Positions 1 to 11,700 of a DNA stretch of 49,713 bases are shown in pieces. The notes beneath the pieces are model-generated. The model was not told where the DNA came from. It was given only the letters and a program-made list of their open reading frames with translations, and searched no databases. The stretch is from Mastigamoeba balamuthi (taxonomy: Eukaryota > Evosea > Mastigamoebida > Mastigamoebidae): the NCBI GenBank assembly GCA_902651635.1, contig CACRSC010000010.1, forward strand, positions 902,305 to 952,017. The letters run 5' to 3'. The position numbers and the translations under genes were made by a program. Each line of letters begins with the position of its first letter. Position 1 is the stretch's first letter.

Positions 1-251
1 CTCTACTTCTGAGTGCCGAACCCAGTGAACAGGCAAGAGCTCGAGGTGAAGAGTAGTTCGCGATGTTCATTGGTGGTTTTTCAAATCGGGCAGTTGTCGC
101 GTTGAGTCGTGTCGCGTGGTGGGGTGTTGGCGGCGTGAGATCTCACACGTCAGAGACAGCGACCGCTTAGGTGGGATAAGTCCGCCTAGGCGTATCTCCT
201 GATGACGTCATCACGCCCTTGCAGAATCTGCGGGGGTCGGGCGAATCAGCG

Positions 252-3200
252 ATGGCAGATCAGCTCGCTGCCCTGCAACGCCCACAACAGATGGCGGTGG
301 ACCCGAGCCTGCTGGACGCCGTCGACGGCGTCCTCCTCCAGCCCGCCGCGCGCCGGCGCCTGAGCGCGTCCTCAGCCGCAGCGGCAGCGCTGCTGTCGGC
401 CGCAGCGCCCGCGCCGCCCGCGTCGGAGCGGCACACGCCCCCGGCGCTCGACGAGGCCGCAGACTCCCTGGCGGCGCTGGTCGACGCCTGCCTCGAGGAG
501 CGCAGCCCCGAGGTGCGCGCAGACGCGGCGGCGCTGGTCGTGGCTGCCGCGCGGGCCACGGGCACCGCCAGCGCCGCGCACGTGCTGGGCACCGCTGCGC
601 ACCACCTCTTCAGGGCCCTCGCTGCCCGCGCCAAGAGGTCCGCTGCTCCTCCCCCTCCGTCTCTCTCTTGTTGCGTGGGCTGGGGGCAGTGCTGCCCCTG
701 CCCCTGTGTTGCTGCTGCGCTGAGGTGGGCACGCAGCGCTCTCTGTGCCTTGGTAGCCTCCGCTGTCTCTGTCTCTCTGTCTCTCTGTGTTTGTGTCTGT
801 GTGTGTGTCTCTCTCTCCCACCCATGCGCCTTTGTACCCTCTGTGTCTCTGTCTGTCTGTCTCTCTCTCTCCACGTTGAGTGGGTGCAGTGTCGGTCACT
901 GCTGTTGCTGGCACAGGGGGTGTGCCGCTGTGGTGTGTGTGCTGCCTGTGCCCTCTGCTGGGCGCCGGAGCGCAGTGGTCGCAGCGAGTCAACTGCCCCC
1001 TTTGGTTGTGGCCAGCGCGAGGGGGTCCAGCGCAGTGCGCCATGGCTGGGCTGGCCCCTGCTCCTTGCGTGCTTGCGGAGTGCGGGCTCTCTGGCCGGTG
1101 CGCTGACTGGAGGGGGACGCGCAGGGACGGAGGGGCGCAGCTCAAGGACGTCCGGATCTTCGCTGCTCTGCTCGAGCTGCTGCGCGCTGGCGCCCCCGTC
1201 GTCCGCGCAGACCTCGTCGCGACGCTGCCCGAGGCCCTCGCGTCGGCCCTCGACCTGCTCCGCCAGCTGCCCGCTGCGCACGCGGCCCTGCTCGCCCGCT
1301 ACCTCTTGGCGCTCTGGGACGAGGCCTCGCGCAGCCCCGTCTTCACCGTCCCGCTCTCCAACGCCGCCCGCCTCGTCGGCGTAGCCATGCGCTGCGCCGC
1401 CGAGCCCGGGGCCCTGCGCGAGGTCCGCGAGCTCGCCGTCCGCTGCGCGCCGCAGTTCAGCGCGCGCTGCATCGAGCACGACGTGCGCCTGACGACCCTC
1501 AAGGTCGCCTGCGACAAGGCCGTCCCGGGCCTGCTCGCTGCCGCCGCCCTCGTCGTCGAGGACGGCGCGGGCGACGCGGCTGCAGCAGCGCTGGTGCGCG
1601 AGACGGCGCGTGCGACGCTGCAGGACGCGGTCGTCGAGGGCGTCGTGGCGCTGGCGGTCGAGGAGAGCATCGACAACGTCGCCAACCCGCAGAAGCGGCG
1701 CCGCGTGGAGCTCGCGGCCGCCGAGGGCCCCGAGGCCGCCGAGGCGCTCAGCGAGCCCTCGCAGCTGCGGCGGGCGTTCTGCGAGCAGCTGGCGGCGACG
1801 GCGGGCGCGGGGACGCTGCTGCTGCTGCCGTGGCTGCTCGCCAGGAGCTGCGAGGCCGCCGACAGGGTCGCCCCCGTGCTGGTCAGCCGCGCGCTGGCGA
1901 GCGTCGGCGCCGAGCGCAACGGCAAGGACAAGAAGCGGTCGCTCGAGCAGGACGTCGCGCAGGCGTCCAACACCAAGGGCATCAAGCTGGGCTGGTTCAA
2001 GCAGCTCTTCGCCGTCGCCGTCGGCGCGGGGCCCGAGCACAGGGCGCAGGCGTACAGCGGCCTCGCGGCGTTTGTGCGCTACGTGCACGAGGCGAACCTG
2101 CTGGGCAGGGAGCTCGACAGCGCCGAGGCCAGGGTCGTCGGCGGCGCCGTCGACGGCATCGTGGCCGTCGCCTGCGACAGGCAGGAGCAGCTGCGCACGA
2201 GGAACGCGGCGCTGCAGCTGCTCGCCGCCGTCATGTCGATCCACAGCGAGGTCGTCGAGCCGCACGTGCCCAAGCTGCTCACCTGCCTCTGGTCGTCCAC
2301 CTCCGTCGTGGTACGCGCCCAGGCCTCCTCCCCTCAGCGGTTGTGTCCACGTGGGTGCCTTAGAGTTATCTATTTCCCTTGCGGCGGCAATGGTGCCGTG
2401 CGGAAGGAGCTCTGGAGCTTCTGGCGACACTGCCCTCGTGTGATGGACCAGCCAAGCACGTGGGATTTCCCGTTCGCTAGGCTTCGTGCGGCATCCTGTG
2501 GACGCCCGCAGCGCGGGGGCAGACTCGGAACACTGCGCAGCACTTGCGACACGCTTTGCTCACGTGTGATGGCGCCGTGGCCTGCGCAGAAGGAGGGCGT
2601 GAGCCTCGACGAGGACTTCCTGCTGGAACTCATGAAGATGTACGTCCTGATCAGGAAGGGCTCCGCGTTTGTCGAGGTGGTCCTGCAGGCCCTCAAGGCC
2701 GAGACGAAGGAATACGGGCCCCTCTTCGCCTCGTTCAAGTTCTTCCCTGCGTACGCGAGCCCTCTCTCCGCGTCCCCCGCCCACCCGCGTCTCAGGGGCG
2801 GCGCTGCGCAGGTTCTCGACGATGGTGGGCGAGCTGCCCGCGTCGACGCAGGCGGCTGTCTGGGAGATGTTCGTGGCGTTCTTCCGCGAGCAGTTTGGGG
2901 AGAGCGTCGACCTGAAGCAGTTCCCCGTGATGAGGGACAGGCTCAAGCGCTTCTCGGCCCTCTGGATCGCGGCCATCGACGGCTTCACGGTCACCTTCTC
3001 CAAGGACGTCGTCCAGAGGACTCAGGCCCTGCTCCGCGACCTCATCGCCGCCGTCAAGCCCCGCGTGGCCGCCAAGAAGATGTGCGCTCATCCGCCCCAC
3101 TCGCCGGCCCCTCGGCGGCGCAACTGACAGAGGCGAACGCAGCAAGGCCAACACGCTGTGCGACTTCGCGATGCTGTGCTCCTCGCTCCTCAAGCTCCAC

Positions 3201-6200
3201 GGCGCAGCCGAGGTGTTCATGGCCAAGTCGGCCGAGCCCCCCAAGTCGGAAGAGTGCGCGTTCCCTTTCGGGGTGGTCCCTTCCGCCCTCCTGCGTCTCG
3301 GGCCCCGCGCTCACACCGCCGACGCGGCTCCTCCAGGCTGGGCGAGCCCTCTGCTCTGTTCCCCAACGGGGCGCACGTTCTCGGAGGCGACGACTGGTCG
3401 TACCCCATCGGCGTCGTGCGTCAGCCACCCTGGCAGCTGAGCCAGAGCCCTCCCGCCTCTCGTCTCGCTCTGAGCTCTCTTGCCACCCGCCCTTGCAGAT
3501 GCAATACGAGATCAACTGGCTGAGGCAGCAGCGAGCCCATCACACCCTCGAGAAGGCCCTCCTCGCCAAGCACGCCCACAGGATCGTCCGCGTGCGTCGA
3601 GCCCTCCTCTCTCCCACCGCCTCGCGACCAGCGCGCTGACGAGACCGCAACACTGCCGCAGGAGATCGAGAAGATCGACCTGAACAGCGCTGAGGGCGTC
3701 TGCGCCACGCCCAGCGTCTTCCCGCAGGACCAGAGCGCCATGTACGGCAGCTGCGCCAAGTGGCAGGTCGCCCTGCAGAACTTCCTCTTCCTCTGGTGAG
3801 CCCTCCCTGTCGTCGCCCGCCCCGCGCTCACACGGCGCGCGCGCAGCAACATCCTCGAGTCGTTCTCGTCGCTGGCGCTGCTCAAGAAGGTCATGACGGC
3901 CTGCACGCTGGAGCCGAGCTCGCCGTACCGCAAGCTGGCGGAGCTCGTCGTCAGCAACTCGGTCTTCTTCGAGATACCCATCGCCAAAGGCACCCGCGGC
4001 ACCCCGGACGCGCGCCTTCACCGCCTCTAACGCCGCCCGCGTGCAGACAACGCGCTCAACATCCTGCTGGACCTCGTCATCGACGAGTTCAGGGCGCTCG
4101 CAGGGGGCGCGCCGTCGGCGTCGCTGGCGGTCGAGTGCCGCAAGCACGTCGACTGGAAGGCCGTCGCCAAGACCGTCGACGCGCAGGACCCGCTGGCCGC
4201 GGCCGCCGTGCACGCGCTGCGCAGGAAGGTGGCGATGCTGGGCGTCGTGCCCGTAGACATCGTGTCTGCCAGCGCCGCCGACCGCTGCCTGGCGGTCCTG
4301 TGGCTCGTCGACGCGGCGTTTGACGACGACGCGCTGCGGTCGACGTGCCGCGGCCTTATGTCGCGCTTCCTCGACCACGCGCCGTCGGTGGCGCCGCAGG
4401 TGCCGCTGCTGTTCGTCACGTACATGCTCAACAACGAGGGCGAGGCGCTGGCCAAGCGGCAGGCGGACGCGCTCTACGCGTCGCTGTTCCGGTCGCTGGC
4501 GGTCTGCAGCGCGAGGCCCTCGCAGGGCGGCGCGGGCTCGGCCAAGCAGGCGTCGCTCGCGGTGCTGGCGACGGCCAACAGGCTCGTCTTCGAGCGCTGC
4601 GCGGGCAACGCGGAGCTGCTCGCGTGCTGCTGCACGTTCTTCCGGCACCTCGTCTGCTGCTACGAGGGCCGCGCGCAGAGCAGCGCCTCCGTGCGCGGCT
4701 TCAACATGGACGTGCCGCACGTGCTGGCCGAGATGGCGGCGACGCTGCTCGACGCCGTGCCCGCCGAGGCCCCCGCGGCGCCCGTCGCTGCGCAGGCGAT
4801 GGAGGTCTACGCGCTCGTCATGCGCCTCTGGGCGCTCGTCAAGAAGTACGGGCGCGTCAAGGAGGACTATGTCGAGGTGCCGCTCGACCGCATCCCGCTC
4901 GCCATGGCCGCCGCCACCGAGACGGTCCTCTCGGAGCTCGCCAGCCCGCGGGACCGCGCAGCGTCGCTCGAGTTCCTCGAGGCCGTCGCGGCGCTGAGCC
5001 CCGTCGTCGGCGAGCAGGTCCCCGAGGCCGACTTTGGCCACATCCTCGGCCTCTACCACACCATCGCTGCCGGAGGCCGACGTGGGCTCTCTCTCCCCGG
5101 GGGGCCGCCACGCGCAGTCTAACGCACAGACGCGCCGCCACAGGCAACTACGAGGTCGTCAAGCGGTGCTACGAGGCGCTGCTGGCCAACGCGCGCACGC
5201 GGCAGAACAAGGAGGAGGCGCTGGGCGCCATCGAGGCGGACCTCAACAGCGGCTGCATGCAGAGGATGCAGGGCGCTGTGGTGCTGATGGAGTCCTTCGT
5301 GGACGCCGTCCCCTGTGCGCGCACTCGCCCCCCATCACCTCAGACTTGCGGGGGTCTCACAGCGCACTGCCACACCTGACGCAGCGTTCAAGAACGTGCT
5401 GGACCGCGTCATGTTCTGCCTCTGCAACGCGTTTGTGGTCTTCTGCCGCTCCGCCTGCGAGGACTCGGCGCTCATGACTGCCGACGTGCTGCGCCGCATT
5501 CTGCTTGCTGAGGTAAGCGAGACAACCCTCGCAGCGGCACACGCCCCCCTCCCCTCTGCGACTAACAGCGCGTCGCCGACGCTCGCAGTCGCTGAAAACG
5601 GGGCCGGGAGTGGCGCCCGCGGTGCTGCAGATGATCTGCCAGGTGCTGCAGAACGGGGCGCACAGCGAGGCCATCGTCAACAAGCTGGCGAACCTCCTCT
5701 ACGCCTGTGTGCCGCACATCAAGTCCTTCATGCCCCTCGCCCAGAACACCATCACCTGTGCGTCATCGTTGCGCCCGTTGCCCGCGCCCGTGGCTCACTG
5801 GCCGTCGCAGACCTGCTGATCAGGGTGCTCCGCGGAGGGTCGCAGCTGGTCGTGCAGTCGGCGGACCTCGTCTCGCGCGTGTTTGTCGAGCTGTCGGACC
5901 CCGAGAACAGGCGGTGGTCTGCGCTGCACTGCGGGCAGCTCATCACACAGTACATCCAGCTGCTGGAGCGCGCAGAGGGCGTCATCATGTCCCCCGAGGT
6001 CCGGCTCGCGCTCAGGCCGGGCGTCTTCAGCATGATCGGCGTCTGCAGCGACTCCACGTGCGTCGCTTGTTTTTTTTTTGCGCACCTGCTGAGGGTGCCG
6101 TTGCTGACTCGTTGCTCCACCAACAGCAAGCAGCGGATACACCGCGAGCTCAGCAACGCCGGCAGGTCCATCTTCAACGCGATGCACTCGGAGTGGTCCA

Positions 6201-6229
6201 GGGAGTGCATGTTTACCGGCAAGGTCTAG
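252..6229 (+). CDS. URB2: URB2/NPA2-like nucleolar ribosome-biogenesis protein (about 15 exons)
   Basis: The product is a large helical protein of the Urb2/Npa2 family, which acts in the nucleolus in early assembly of the 60S ribosomal subunit. The family assignment rests on the C-terminal exons (5589-6229). They carry the family end domain, with a run of helices followed by MSPEVRLALRPGVFSMIG and a last helix ending near NAGRSIFNAMHSEW. The ATG at 252 opens a 129-residue first exon (252-637). Further exons by frame continuity are 1125-2310, 2590-2750, 2812-3081, 3143-3253, 3337-about 3415, 3499-about 3600, 3661-3798, 3850-3989, 4047-about 5087, 5142-5314, 5385-5512, 5589-5757, 5811-6057 and 6127-6229. 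Two introns (after 3989 and after about 5087) only keep frame with GC donors (AAAG|GC and GGAG|GC). The first intron is 487 nt and full of CT/TG repeats. The middle of the protein is poorly conserved, so FANCI or another HEAT-like protein was considered and dropped on the strength of the C-terminus. A decayed copy of the 3' exons lies at 11281-11700. Confidence 0.72.
638..1124 (+). repeat. URB2 intron 1 with CT/TG-rich simple repeats
   Basis: Between URB2 exons 1 and 2 lies a 487-nt intron, several times longer than most introns here. From about 765 to 875 it consists of interleaved TCTG, TCTC and TG repeats. The donor is GTCCGC and the acceptor GCGCAG|G. The open frames that cross it on either strand are low-complexity artefacts of these repeats. 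Confidence 0.7.
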
Positions 6230-6814
6230 AGGGCTTGCAGAACAGAGGTTGTGCCAGTTTCCTCATTCTGCGTGGCACTGTCTACTCGATTGTCCAATTT
6301 TGTTGCCCAGGGGGAGGGATGAGTCACAGTGTCGGGATTGAGCACAAGGGTTTTTTTAGATGCCTCGAAACAGCGCTTACTCGGTCCAGTGGTGCCCAGT
6401 CTTCTGGGACTTTTGGATCCAGTGAGTTGGTGGCTGTGCTATGATTCGCCAGCACACCATGAGCTCTCCGGTTGAATTCGCTCCAAACACATAACACCAT
6501 CCATCGCAGCCAAGATGAAGAAACATAGCTCCGGTGGTGGTCGACCGGATAAAACCCGAGAATGCTATTTCCTTCTGCAAAGTAGACATGAGTTTATAAA
6601 GGGCGATTGTTGCTTCCAAGCCTGTTCAATTATGAGAACTAAGAGTGGAGAAGCGGAAGCCAACATGTGATCTCTTGAATATGCCTCCCTCACAAAACAG
6701 AGTTGGTTATTTTCTGCACTTGACCTGGGTTTCTGAGGCACATGACAGGGTTCCCACACTGGCGAGCTCTTCAACGTGGTCCCTATGCTCATCTGCCTGT
6801 TCTCCCTCGAATGA
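6230..6814. other. Spacer between convergent URB2 and unknown gene copy A
   Basis: This roughly 585-nt spacer has clearly lower GC content than the flanking URB2 gene. An 80-codon open frame on the minus strand (6377-6619) has no recognisable domain and I do not call it a gene. The first part (6230-6330) aligns with sequence after the URB2 fragment at 11640-11760 (for example both contain a GGGAGGG stretch). The last part, around 6760-6814, aligns with 12090-12150. The spacer was therefore included in the duplication. Confidence 0.5.
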
Positions 6815-7906
6815 TCATCTCCAGTCCCATGAGATATCAACGTGATCCGCCGTGAATTTGTTGTCCATCGTCACTCGCACAGCGGCTCCAGGGTGGCGCT
6901 GGAGTTCCCTCAGGCAAGAGGCATGCCTTCCCAGGCCAGTAATGATCCAGTACATGAACTGGTGCGGCGGAACGTTTACCGTCACGTCCACTGCGATGCA
7001 CTGCCTTAGAAGAACCGAAATGGACTCGAATTTTCCCTCTGCAGTCTCACGCTTGCTCTGCACAATGCACAGTGCAGCCCGCATGACTCCGAGATCGTTG
7101 ATGAACCCCTCCACAGAGGAGCATGCTACGAATGGGATTGGCTGACATCCCATGGATACGTGGCAACAGTCGTCCTTCCTGATCTCCACAGGCAGATTGC
7201 AGATCGGGCTGTCTCCCAGCAGCTCCCTGCAGCTTTCACTGCGCAGGGAGTTCTTGAGGGCATCACAGACCCCGAAGAGGACCTTCCACAGGATCCGTCA
7301 GAGGCAGTTGATTTGGAATCCGTTGAGGACGCACCACTACATTGTGAATGCGAGCCCCTGTCATGGCATAGACAAGGCGCATGTGGGTCACCATTGAGAG
7401 GTGTGCAAGGGCAACCCCGCCAGCCCACTGAGTCCACTTCGTGATGAAGGACTTGCACCACAGCATCGTGAGATGCCCTGTTGTCCTACATGAGTTTCAG
7501 GGGGGGGGGAGGCAGTCATGCGACCCTGGATGGCCTCGAAGGGGGTGATGATTGGCGACTGCGTATCCTCATAGAACAGAAACCTCTCGTCCCACAGAAC
7601 CACGGGGAGCAGCAGGACCAGGAACCTCCTCTTGGGCTCACATATGGCCAACAGCCCCTCAATGAGATTGGCATACGGCTTGTAAAATACAAATTCACTG
7701 AGGAAAGCCCGAATGGTGTCCTCGCAGCAGAGAGCATCTCGGAGTGAGACAGATGCCTGAGCAAGCGAGCTCACTGTGCGAGTGAACGCACGGACCTCCT
7801 GCATGATTTGCAGAGAGGCATTGGCAGGCATTTTTGGAGAGAGGCGCTGCAGAATCTGCAGCAGCACATGCGGCGCGGTTACAGATGCCTCGTGGGGACT
7901 TTGCAT
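6815..7906 (-). CDS. Unrecognised gene family, copy A (three exons)
   Basis: I do not recognise this family. The start is the ATG at 7904-7906 (protein begins MQSPHEASVTAPHVLLQILQ), a start shared with copy B. Exon 1 runs to about 7532 and encodes a helical region with ALCCEDTIRAFLSEF and CEPKRRFLVLL. Intron 1 has a GTCGCA donor and an ACAACAG acceptor. Exon 2 encodes WTQWAGGVALAHLS followed by HMRLVYAM. Intron 2 ends just before VLFGVCD. Exon 3 ends SWDWR at 6815, after the conserved ACSSVEGFINDLGVMRAALC and YWIITGLGRHAS blocks. The product is about 330 residues, with no signal peptide or obvious membrane segment. Copy B at 10024-11133 has the same exon structure and roughly half-identical protein. 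Both remain open, which suggests they are functional. Base composition is less GC-rich than in neighbouring housekeeping genes. Confidence 0.6.
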
Positions 7907-8370
7907 TCTATTTTGCTGCTGTGGAATGGTCAGAATCGCAGTCCATCAATTGCATTCACCACCGAAAATCGGCGCAAGATTCTCAAATCAAGTCTTAATG
8001 GTCTGAGGGGATGGCGGATAGTTGCTGTGGGCTCCACGTTCGCTGTTCGCGGTGAGAAGAACGAGATTCGTCCAGATTCCGCAGTTTTGATGCGTCCGCC
8101 CAATCACCTACCGCAGACCGCAGGTCCGGTGTCTCCCGGTGGACGGTCAACGCAGGAATTCTCTGCCCCGTGTTCTGCTGTACTGCGAACTCGCGGGTCG
8201 CAGGGCCCTGTGCCAGCTGGGAGCTGATTCCGTCCAACAACCGCGGATGAAACGCAGCGCAACCTTACATGCGTTCAGCGTTTCCTCCTCTTGGGCGAGT
8301 GTGCGAGGGTCTCCCCGACTGATTGCAACCATGCCCGGCTTGACATACATACTGCGCGCCTCTCCTCCAC
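7907..8370. other. Spacer upstream of copy A, no convincing gene
   Basis: This stretch of about 460 nt lies between the 5' end of copy A and the 3' end of the NTPase pseudogene. Open frames on both strands are short (81-154 codons), overlap each other in different frames and match no domain I know. It presumably contains the promoter of copy A. Confidence 0.4.
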
Positions 8371-9811
8371 TCAGTGTACGAATAGCGTCTCCGCGTCGAT
8401 GGGCCGTGCGACCTCCACGTCGGTCGTCGTGCCTGCGCTGTCGTGCACGACGTGGACGAGCCCGCGGTCTGCCCACCTGGAGACCCAGTTCGTGCAGTCG
8501 CCGTGGCCCAGGGCCTGCATGTCTCGTCGGAGCAGTCCGATCGGCACGCGCAGGACGCTCGGCTCGAGGAACGCTGTGCGTCCCGCACTCCACGCGGTTA
8601 TAGCTGACTCGAGCTCAGGCACCCTCGCAGTGCGCTGGCGGACGATCTGGGGGAACAGGAAGAAGGGGTCGCGGGCGTTCATCACCGCCGCTCTCAGCTC
8701 TGCCGCACGACCCTGTGAGTTCTGAACGCCGGCAGCGGTCATGGCGGCGTCGACGGCCCTTGCGATGCCGCCTGTCCTGTGCAGCAGCTCCGCCGTCTCC
8801 GCGGCAGTCAAGTGGGCCCCGTACCTCTGCGCGACATACTCGCGTAGCTGCGCGGGGTCGCGGAGGGGGAACGCGGCCACGTGGAGGTACTGGCAGAGGG
8901 ACCGCTCCCACAGGGGGTACGAGCTGTACTGCACCCACTCGACAGCCCCGCGCGGGCCCCACAGCTGCGAGCGCAGGCCCGCGGATGAGCCTGTGGCAAC
9001 GAGCAGCGCGCCAGGCTGCGCCATGGCGAACGCGCGGATGTCGCGGAACGCCTCCGCCCGCGGGTCGTCGGGAGGCACGCCGGCAACAACCGCCTCCCCG
9101 AGCTCGTCCACGATGAGGCCCACGCGGCAGTGCCACTCGGGCGCCTCGGCGAGGGCACTTAGGCTATAGTCCGCGTCCATCGTGGGGCCCGTCTCGAACA
9201 CGAGGTCGCTGTCGAAGTCGAGAGTCCGCGCGGGCGAGCAGCTCGTGGGCCCAGCGGGCGAGCCAGCGGCGCCCCGAGAGGTCTTGGCGGCCCAGGTCGA
9301 CGTAGGAGAGGAGCAGCCGGTCCGAGCAGACGGCCACCGCGACGGCCAGCGCTCTGGCAATGGTGGTCTTTCCGGCGCCCTCGAGGCCCCCGACGACCGC
9401 GTGCGAACGATCCAAGACCCCGTCGGGATGGGTCTCACGGGCGCGGCACAGGCGGATCAGCGAGAGCAGTGTGCGGTCCAGCGCGGCGTCCCTGCGGAGC
9501 GGCGGCAGGCCCAGGGCGTGGCGCTCATGCAGGGGCTGCAGCGCGTGCCACACCTGAGCGAAGAGGGCCAGGACGAGCTCGTCGCCGCTGCTCTCGTGGC
9601 CCATGCCCAGGCGGGCGTCGAGCTCTGCTGTCAGGCGCTGATATTCAGTCCTGATGGTCCTCAGTCTCTCGAGGATTCCCTCGGGAACGCCGGGCAGGGG
9701 CCCTATGCCCGCGACTGCCCAGCGAAGCTGCAACGTATGTCCCGGTTCCGTTGTGGGCTCTTCGATCGACACGCCAGCGGCGCGATAAGTGCTGACTTGG
9801 ACAGACCCCAC
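8371..9811 (-). pseudogene. P-loop NTPase, split by a frameshift
   Basis: Two minus-strand frames together make one NTPase. The first (9811 downwards) carries a Walker A motif GGLEGAGKTTIARALA. The second (to 8371) carries a Walker B-like strand RVGLIVDELGEAV, a sensor-1-like LLVATGSSAGLRSQL and a C-terminal helical region ending ETLFVH. The switch falls near 9215-9235, inside a stretch with no room for an intron. One surplus base (or two missing) would explain it. The layout resembles the NTPase part of crinkler/RHS-like and other STAND/AAA-type proteins, but I see no clear nuclease or effector domain, so the family is tentative. It lies between copies A and B in the same orientation and is more GC-rich than they are. 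An assembly error at one base would restore a single gene of about 480 codons. Confidence 0.55.
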
Positions 9812-10023
9812 GCCTTCAAGAAGAAGGCTGTTGAAATAGGATGACTACCATTGCGCGATTGTGATCAATTGAGTGTAAAGATCCTTTGAGTGGATAATGC
9901 CCGTGAGGGAGCAAACACTGTTTTCGTGCCTCTCCCACCACCCTTTCCTTGCCTCTGCGGGCATACAGGAGTCCACCATCAGGGCTTCTTCTTTGCGCAG
10001 CTACCCTGCTTCTCCTCGGTCGA

Positions 10024-11133
10024 TCAAATCCAGTTCCAAGAAATCTGGGCGTAGTCGGTCGTGCACATGTTCGTCTTTGCCACTCGCACCGCAGTTCTTC
10101 CAGGGTGGCGCTGGAGTTCCCTCAGGTCCGAGGCGTTCCTGCCCAGGCCGGTGATCATCCAGTACGACAACTCGTCCGCTGAAACGCTGGAATCAAGGGG
10201 TACGCCGATGCACTGCCTCAGCAGAGCCAGAGTGCCCTGGCCCCTCCCCTCAGCAGTCTGGCGCTGGCTCTGCACGGCGCACAGAGCAGCCCGCATGGTG
10301 CCGAGATCCTGGATGAGCCTGGCCACGGAGGAGCATGCGATGTAGGGAGCTGGCAGGCATCCCAATGTAATTCTGCAGTTATCCCTGATATCCACGGGGA
10401 CTTCGCAGGTCCTGCCATCTTCCAGCAGCTCTCGACTGCTCGCACATCTCTTGAGGTAATCACAGGCTCCGAAGAGGACCTTGCTCAGGACCGGTCAGAG
10501 ACCAAAGTGAGCAGCAGAATACTGGGCTCACCTCAGTCTCGTGGATGCGAGCTCTTGGCATAGCGTACACGAGGCGCATGTGGGCCGCCTCGGAGAGATG
10601 GCCCAGGGCGACCTCTCCTGCCCACCTGTTCCACCGACTGACAAAGGTCTTGCGCCACTGCAGCGTGATGTGCCCTGTTGTCCTCGCGTGAGTAACAGAA
10701 GCCAAGCAGTCGTGTGACCCTGGATGGCCTTGGGCGGGGTTGTGGGGGGCTGGGTGTCCTCTTGGAAGGCGAAGTTCTCGTCCCAGTGAGCCACGGGGGC
10801 AAGCAGGACAAGGAACCTCCTCTTGGGCTCACACATGGCCAGCAGCCCCTCGATGACGTTGGTGTGCGCGCTGTATACAGCGAAGTTGCTGATGAATGCC
10901 CTGATGAAGTCCTCGCAGCAGAGAGCATCTCTGAACGAGACGGATGTCTGAGCCAGCGAGTACACTGCGCGCGTGAACACGCGGGCCTCGTGCATGAATC
11001 TCAAATCGGTTAAGGAGGATGTCGGAGTCAGGCGCCACAGAATCTGCAGCAGCACGTGCGGCGATGTCAGGGATGCCTCGTGCGGGCTTTGCATGATTTG
11101 TTGATGTGTGTAAACAGAATCTCTGGCAATCAA
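10024..11133 (-). CDS. Unrecognised gene family, copy B (three exons)
   Basis: This is a paralogue of copy A, with the same two introns at equivalent positions. The conserved start is probably the ATG at 11092-11094 (MQSPHEASLTSPHVLLQILW). An upstream in-frame ATG at 11133 adds 13 residues. Exon 1 contains RDALCCEDFIRAFIS and CEPKRRFLVLL. Intron 1 has donor GTCACA and a TTACTCACG branch-like sequence before ACAACAG. Exon 2 encodes WNRWAGEVALGHLS and HMRLVYAM. Intron 2 has a standard GTGAGC donor. Exon 3 starts VLFGACDYLKRC and ends ISWNWI at 10024. The order of conserved blocks is identical to copy A, with many conservative substitutions, which fits selection on the protein. No known domain was identified. 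Confidence 0.6.
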
Positions 11134-11177
11134 TTGCAGATCATCATCGTGTATCTGGGCGGTTATATAGATTTGCC

Positions 11178-11262
11178 TTGGTGCAGCAGCATGCTAGTCC
11201 CGGAGGCACTTGACTGAGTGGGTGTCATGTGCTCCGAGGTGATACCACCACACATCTCATCA
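11178..11262 (-). pseudogene. Decayed fragment of the MFS transporter exon 3
   Basis: This stretch aligns with 12880-12980, the exon 3 region of the downstream DHA2-type MFS gene. Shared blocks include CAGCAGCATG, GTCCC(C/G)GAGGC, GGGTGTC(G/A)TGTGCTCCGAG and ACCA(T/C)CAC(G/A)CAT. A gap of about 13 nt removes the frame. It sits directly before the URB2 fragment at 11281, as expected for the junction of a tandem duplication whose unit ran from inside URB2 to inside the MFS gene. Confidence 0.6.
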
Positions 11263-11280
11263 TTCGGAGGCCCCGCAGCA

Positions 11281-11700
11281 CCCAATGGACAGACGCGCCA
11301 CTGCAGGCAACTATGAGATCATCAAGCGGTGCTAACGAGGCACAACACGCGCACGTGGCAGAACAAGGAAGGAGGCACTGGGCACATCGAGGCGAACCTC
11401 AACAGTGGCTGCATTCAGAGAATGCAGGGTGACGTGGTGCTGATGGGGTTCTTGGATGGCGTCCCCTGTGCACGAATTCGCCTCCATCGCCTCAGCCCTG
11501 TGGGGGAGGGTCTCACAGCGCACTGCTACACCAGACACAGTGTTCCAACAGCAAGCAGCAGATACACCGCGAGCTCAGTAACACCGGAAGTTCAACGTGA
11601 GGCACTCGGAGTTGTCCAAGGAATGTATGTTAACCTGCAAGATATAGATGGCTTGAGAAATCAGAGGATGTGCCAGCTTTCTTGGTAAGTCGACGTGATT
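11281..11700 (+). pseudogene. Decayed, internally deleted copy of URB2 3' exons
   Basis: The segment 11290-11545 matches URB2 5130-5395 (the intron end, the exon beginning NYEVVKRCYEALL, and the following intron). After a junction near 11549 it continues with sequence matching 6121-6330, the last exon and 3' flank. About 730 bp, with several exons, has been lost in between. The coding frame is destroyed: an extra base after the codons for KRCY makes a stop (GCTAACGAGG instead of GCTACGAGG), and small deletions occur in the last exon. The same orientation as URB2 and the following 3' flank show that it arose by duplication of DNA, not from mRNA, since intron sequence is retained. Confidence 0.8.

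Noticed and set aside
260-2430. Long minus-strand open frames of up to 606 codons opposite URB2
   Set aside because: They are R/G/A-rich mirror frames of a GC-rich coding region and CT repeats, with no domain. The plus strand carries the conserved protein.
252-6229. FANCI identity for the first gene
   Set aside because: Size and helical character would fit, but the last exons match the Urb2/Npa2 C-terminal pattern and no FANCI monoubiquitination motif was seen.
6377-6619. 80-codon minus-strand frame downstream of URB2
   Set aside because: No conserved motif, no partner exon and no counterpart preserved in the duplicated spacer.
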